From Pigoraptor vietnamica (Eukaryota; Opisthokonta; Filasterea), in contig CALSCQ010003325.1 of the NCBI GenBank assembly GCA_943704525.1, positions 1-10,641 of the forward strand: a stretch of 10,641 nucleotides of DNA, given 5' to 3'. The notes below the pieces were generated by a model. That model made no database searches. It saw only the letters and a program-made list of their open reading frames with translations, and was not told the DNA's origin. Both the position numbers and the translations under genes were made by a program. Position 1 is the first letter of the stretch; every line of letters starts with the position of its first letter. Shown here piece after piece: positions 6,447-10,641 of this stretch.

Positions 6447-9400
6447 ATGGAGCCCGCCGGGGCCGCCGCCTCTCGCACGTTCGAGGGGCGCGACGTGTCG
6501 AAGCTGAGTGCGCAGGAGTGGGTGGACCTTCTGCAGGAGGCTGGTAACAAGCCGGAAGACTGGCTGCTCTTTCTCGATCACTACAGGAGAAAGTATGCGC
6601 CGCACCAGTTTGCGACGAGCTTCTTGCTGCGTGCGTACGACACGGCCACGAAGAAAATGCCGGTGCACGCGTGGAGGAAGAGCCCGACATTCGTGAGGAT
6701 ATGGCTTGATTTCGCAAAAATGCAGTGGTAGGTGCACGATGATGGCGTCTGTGTGCGTGTTCAGATCCCAGATATGTTTTTGTGGTGGTGGATGGCGAGG
6801 GGATGTGGATGATCTCAGTTGTGCCTTGTACGCGAGAGGAAGCGGTATCGTAAAGTGCCTCATACGTCTGTCTCTGCGCTTAGCGTCGCCTCGCAAGACG
6901 ACGCGAAGAACACGCTTCGTTTCATGCACAACGAAAGCATCGCCACGGACGCCGCCGAATTCTACGTGGTGTGGGCGCAGCTTGAATTTGATGCCGGTAA
7001 GCGCACTCCTCTGTGCTGTTACCCACGCACACGTACGCACGGCACCTCTCAAAAAAGTGCTGCAATACTCTCCCGTCAAAGACACAACGTTGCTCTGACG
7101 CTTTTCAACGGCGCAGGCAACCGGGACAAAGCGAAGCAGGTGCTCACGCGTGGCAAAGAGAAGAAGGCGACTCCCGAGCTCCTTCTCTCGCGCGCGTTTG
7201 CTGCCGTCGTGAATGGAGAGCGTCCATCGCTGGACCCGCCGACCACGCCGCCCTCAGCAGCCGATAGTCCCTTGGAAGACGCGACCCCCGCCCACGTGCC
7301 GGCCCCTGCGCCCGCCGCTGCTCCTGTCCCTGGCTCTCTTCAAGCGAACGGCGCCCATGCGATTGTGACGGTGGTCGCTCCAGTCGCCACCCAGCCAACC
7401 GAGCCTCCCGCGCCCGCACTGACGCGGACCGTCTCGGACTTTGGACCGCCCAAGCAAGAAGGTATGTTGCCCTCACGTCGATCGATGAGATGCAATGTAC
7501 TCACATGCCGTCCCTCGTTCCAGCGCCGGTGCCTGCGCCCTCCCTGCAGCGCAGCAACTCGGACGCCGTGCGACTCTTGACAGGCCCGGCATCCGCCGCC
7601 GCCGCCGCCGAGAACACGGGCAACCACACGGCCAACCTCACACAGCCCTTGCCCCAAAATGGCTTCCCCACGCCCGGCCCTTCCACAAACGGCAAGCCGG
7701 CGCTCAAGTCGATTCTCGTGTCCGCGCGGCGACCGTCCAAGCCGATTCGCCTTCTCGGTACCGTTGCGAGCCTTAGCCCGCCACAGAGGGGCATTCCGTC
7801 GCTTGCGTTGGATGCTGCCGACGCGGAAGTGCCGGCGGAGACGCGCCCCAAAACGGACAGCGCACCCGCGACGTCGCATGCCGCAGAGTCCCAAGCAACC
7901 GAAGTGGGTGAAGCGCAGCACCCGACGACTGCGACGCACGCGCACGCCGTGGGATCGCAGCAGCAGCGACGACCCAGCGCGGACGGGGCGATGGCGTCCA
8001 ATTTCCCGCTGCAAACGCCCATGCGAGTGCTCGGCAATCTGGTGCATCCAACGCCCACGGTGGGAAGCGCGACGGGCACCGCATCGACCGCCAGCAGCAG
8101 CTCGAACACGACCATGGGGACGGCCACGGCAGCCACAATGGGTCACGCGACGGGCACGTACCATGGCCACGTGACTGTCCAGTCGCAGCCACCGGCATTC
8201 GCTGCAGGCGCGCCAAGGACCACAACGCATGCGCAGAGCATGGCAGCTCAAACGCCCTCGGTGGCCGTGCCGTCGGACGCACGCCCTTCCGTCGGGCACG
8301 CCGTCGCGCCTTCTGCGGCATCCGTTGTCGCACCCGCGTTCCAGGCGCAGCCGCAGGTGCAGCCACAAGCACCCGCCGCTTCGGCAGACGCGGCTGCTGT
8401 GCGGCGACCGCGCCTCAATTTCGCGCCGTCGACAGCAGCGGCGCAGGGGACAGTCGGCGCTGCAGGCCCACACGCGCACACGCCATCGGCGGGCGAAATC
8501 GTCGTCAATGGGCGCTCGTATGCGCGACTGGAGGTGCTGGGCAAGGGAGGCTCGAGCAAGGTCTACAAGGCCATCGGTCCCGACCGTCGCGTGTATGCCA
8601 TCAAGCATGTGCGACTGGACGGGACGGACGAGGCGACGATTGAGAGCTACGTCAACGAGATTACGCTGCTGACGCGGCTGCAGGGGAAGGAGGGCATCAT
8701 CCGGCTGTTTGATTCGGAGGTCAACCGCGCGGACGGCTACATCTATCTCGTGATGGAGTGCGGCGACGTGGACCTCGCGCGCCTGCTGAAGAAACACGAG
8801 GGCGGGAAGGGCGCGTCGGCGCTGTCGGGGAACCACGTGCGTTTGTACTGGCAGCAGATGCTGGAGGCCGTGGGGACGATCCACGGGGAACGCATCGTGC
8901 ACTCGGACCTGAAGCCGGCCAACTTCCTCGTCGTCGAAGGGACGCTCAAGCTGATCGACTTTGGCATCGCGAAGGCCATCCAGCAGGACAAGACGAGCGT
9001 TGAGAGGGAGAGCCAAATCGGCACGCTCAACTACATGTCGCCCGAGGCGATCCTCGACACGAGCCAGGCACCCAGGAGAGACCCCTCGGCGCGCCACGTG
9101 CAGTGCATGAAGGTGGGTTGCGAGTGGATGCTTCTGCCATAGCGCGCTCGTGCCCTCCGTAGTTTGCAACGTGTATCTGGCCACTATTTTGTACGGAAAT
9201 AGTGTCCGTACGCTCTTTCGAGGTGTTCTTCCGCTTGCCCCACTCACGTCTGGCGTCCCCATTTCCCTTCCGCGCAGCTCGGCCCCGCGAGCGACGTGTG
9301 GTCCCTCGGCTGCATTCTCTATGCCATGACGTACGGCCAGACGCCCTTCTACCACCTCACTCCGCTCCAGAAGCTCCAGTGCATCCCGGACCCCCACTAC

Positions 9401-10366
9401 GACATTGCGTTCCCTCACACCGACAACGCCGACCTCCTCGACGTGCTCAAGCGCTGCCTCAGGAGAAACCCGAAGGAGCGCCCCACCATCCGAGAGCTGC
9501 TCGACCACCCCTTCCTGCGGCCGGAGGGCGCGGGGAAGCCGGCCGGTGGGTGCCGCTGTCAGGCATTGAGCCTTTCGCGACTGTTACTGTTCACAGTCTT
9601 TTCACTGCTGAGGCTCTCGTTGTGAAAGTGCTTCGCTTGTGCTTATTCTTCGTTGTCTCAAATGGACAAATGGCCCCTTGTGTGTCCAGTGCCCGAGGGC
9701 GCCCTCTGCTTCAGCGAGTCGCAGCTGCACGACCTCGTCAGCCAGCTCGTCTCCATTGGCGCAAGCGAGGGTGCGACGATGACGTCCGCGACACTTGCGG
9801 GGCTTGTGCGGGTGAGGCATCTGCATGTGGAAGTACAGGCCGAAAAACTAGCGATGATGTTTGTGTGTGTGTGCTGCGAACAGGTTACATGGGAAAGGGA
9901 AGCGCCCGTATCCATGCGCGAGGCAACCTGTGTGCGTGTGACTGACGAAAGCGCATCCTTTTCGTACCAGGAAATTGCACGGCAGTCACGTGCGGGCGAG
10001 CAGATCCGACTCGAGGGCGTCCTCCCTCCGCGGGTGCGTGGCGCAGTGCAGTGCGCTTGGACTGCCTGTTTAGGAGCTAGCCGGCACAATGTTTCCATTG
10101 TACGTCGTGCTCGATGCACGCTCACGTGACTGTGCTTACAGCCGCAGGCGACGGCCCGTTCGCATGCCACATTTGGCGGTGAGGACAAGGAGAACGCCCC
10201 TTACATGCACCACGCCGCTGCCCCGTATGCGCCCACACCCACGGCCACCGCCGCTCGCGGATACCCCGGCGCGCACGTGTACTCCAAGACACCCGCCGCG
10301 AGCGGTTACACGGGCGGCCTCCGTAACGCCAACGGGTACGGCGAACTCTCGACCGTCGCGCACTAA
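6447..10366 (+). CDS. MPS1: Dual-specificity spindle-checkpoint kinase Mps1/TTK
   Basis: Mps1/TTK phosphorylates kinetochore and checkpoint proteins (in known members, MELT motifs of KNL1) to start the spindle assembly checkpoint at unattached kinetochores. Exons are 6447-6727, 6884-6996, 7117-7461, 7524-9112, 9278-9545, 9690-9811, 9971-10033 and 10142-10366, totalling 3006 nt (1001 aa). Intron phases 2,1,1,0,1,0,0 all match. ATG at 6447 has G at +4 and an in-frame TAA 9 nt upstream. A TPR domain (about 20-164), an Ala/Pro/Thr/Gln-rich linker (about 166-575), the kinase domain (579-857) and a low-complexity tail follow in order. The HSD catalytic triad in HSDLKPANF, plus VMECG, IDFGIA and GTLNYMSPEAI, are Mps1 hallmarks. 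The tail holds GGEDKENAP with a KEN motif. The exon 7 start is the least certain: an acceptor at 9882-9883 would add 29 in-frame residues. Confidence 0.93.
6504..7214 (+). other. N-terminal TPR (Mps1/Bub1/Mad3-type) domain
   Basis: Residues about 20-164, built from exons 1-3. It includes WVDLLQEAGNKPEDWLLFLDHY, FVRIWLDFAKMQ, AEFYVVWAQLEFDAG and NRDKAKQVLTRGKEKKATP. The end of this pattern, helix-G-N-x-x-K-(A/S)-K-Q-(L/V)-L, matches the last TPR of human TTK. In known members this domain helps kinetochore localisation. Introns 1 and 2 fall inside it and the splice frame restores the expected order. Confidence 0.88.
8519..9520 (+). other. Mps1 protein kinase domain
   Basis: Residues 579-857. 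The glycine loop is G586-K-G588-G-S-S-K-V593, the ATP-anchoring lysine is K607 in YAIK, and the hinge VMECG places M657 at the gatekeeper. The catalytic loop is H706-S-D708-L-K710, with HSD instead of HRD as in other Mps1 kinases, then DFG at 725-727, GT at 746-747, and APE-like SPEAI at 752-756. D782 in SDVWSLGC and the final R-x-P-T segment complete the fold. Intron 4 (9113-9277) cuts between the activation segment and SDVW. All catalytic residues are present, so an active kinase is expected. Confidence 0.95.
10140..10147 (+). other. Tandem acceptor of MPS1 exon 8
   Basis: The intron 10034-10141 ends ttacag followed by CCGCAG. Both AGs (10140-10141 and 10146-10147) are phase 0, so their use differs only by two residues (Pro-Gln) at the start of exon 8. 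Confidence 0.5.
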
Positions 10367-10641
10367 TGGCTAGCGCGTTCTTTCCATTGCGTACCATTTT
10401 GCTGCAGCGTGCGCTGCGTGGCCGTTTGCAACGTCGCTTTTTGCGTTTGCGTGCGTCGCGTTCCTCTTGGTGCGTCACGTGCGACCTGCGCGTGTGACTG
10501 CGCTCGGGCGGAGAGGTTCCGCGCCGATCCGGTCCCCGCAGGGCTCGTGGCTTCGTACATACACTCGATCAGCGAGGGCCTTGCGTTCATGTTGTCTGCT
10601 TCCCAGCTACCAAATCCCCCCCCCCCCCCCCCCCCCCCCCC
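10367..10641. other. Downstream flank of MPS1; possible start of another exon
   Basis: Directly after the TAA at 10364-10366 the DNA is T/G/C-rich with repeated GCGTTT-like steps, as in the flank of the other gene. No AATAAA is visible. From 10541 an open, protein-like frame (starts GLVASYIHSISEGLAF) runs to the window edge after an acceptor-like ccccgcag. A minus-strand frame over the same bases is also open. Neither is recognised. Confidence 0.4.
10616..10641 (+). repeat. C26 homopolymer at the window end
   Basis: Twenty-six C residues end the window; the first five bases of the window are also C. This could be a real poly-C tract or a sequencing or assembly edge artefact. Confidence 0.95.

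Noticed and set aside
7340-9508. 722-codon open frame on the minus strand opposite MPS1 exons 4 and 5
   Set aside because: Arg/His/Leu-rich composition typical of the antisense of GC-rich coding DNA. It crosses the MPS1 intron 9113-9277 and matches no family I know, while the plus strand encodes an intact kinase.

Overview
The window is nuclear DNA from a GC-rich eukaryote. It holds two divergently transcribed, intron-rich protein genes with canonical GT-AG junctions (plus one GC-AG), no operon structure, and long CA/TG and poly-A microsatellites. The short introns (62 to 352 bp), compact spacing and Gln/Ala-rich low-complexity protein regions fit a unicellular eukaryote such as an amoebozoan or an opisthokont-related protist. 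I cannot place the species from sequence alone.

Layout: 1-653 is the downstream flank of the minus-strand gene, with a possible gene fragment at the left edge. 654-5738 (minus) is an eight-exon gene for a SWI/SNF (BAF) subunit of the ARID1/BAF250/Swi1 family, about 1203 aa. It has a Gln/Ala-rich N-terminus, an ARID DNA-binding domain and a C-terminal armadillo-like BAF250_C-type region. 5739-6446 is the shared divergent 5' region, with a strongly AT-rich island. 6447-10366 (plus) is an eight-exon gene for the spindle-checkpoint kinase Mps1/TTK, about 1001 aa. It has an N-terminal TPR domain, a long disordered linker, the kinase domain and a tail with a KEN motif. 10367-10641 is downstream flank ending in 26 C residues at the window edge.

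Both exon models were built by hand. Every junction keeps the reading frame, both starts have an in-frame upstream stop (TGA 21 nt and TAA 9 nt upstream), and both coding lengths (3612 and 3006 nt) are multiples of three. Both are core nuclear genes, one for chromatin remodelling and one for mitotic checkpoint and kinetochore signalling. They share a promoter region but no known direct pathway, so co-regulation is only a hypothesis.

I found no convincing new mobile, defence or biosynthetic system. The most unusual features are in RNA processing: an intron that starts exactly with (GT)39, a second (CA)39 tract in another intron of almost identical length, a GC-AG intron, tandem in-frame acceptors, and a CX2C-X10-CX2C zinc-finger-like motif that exists only after splicing.
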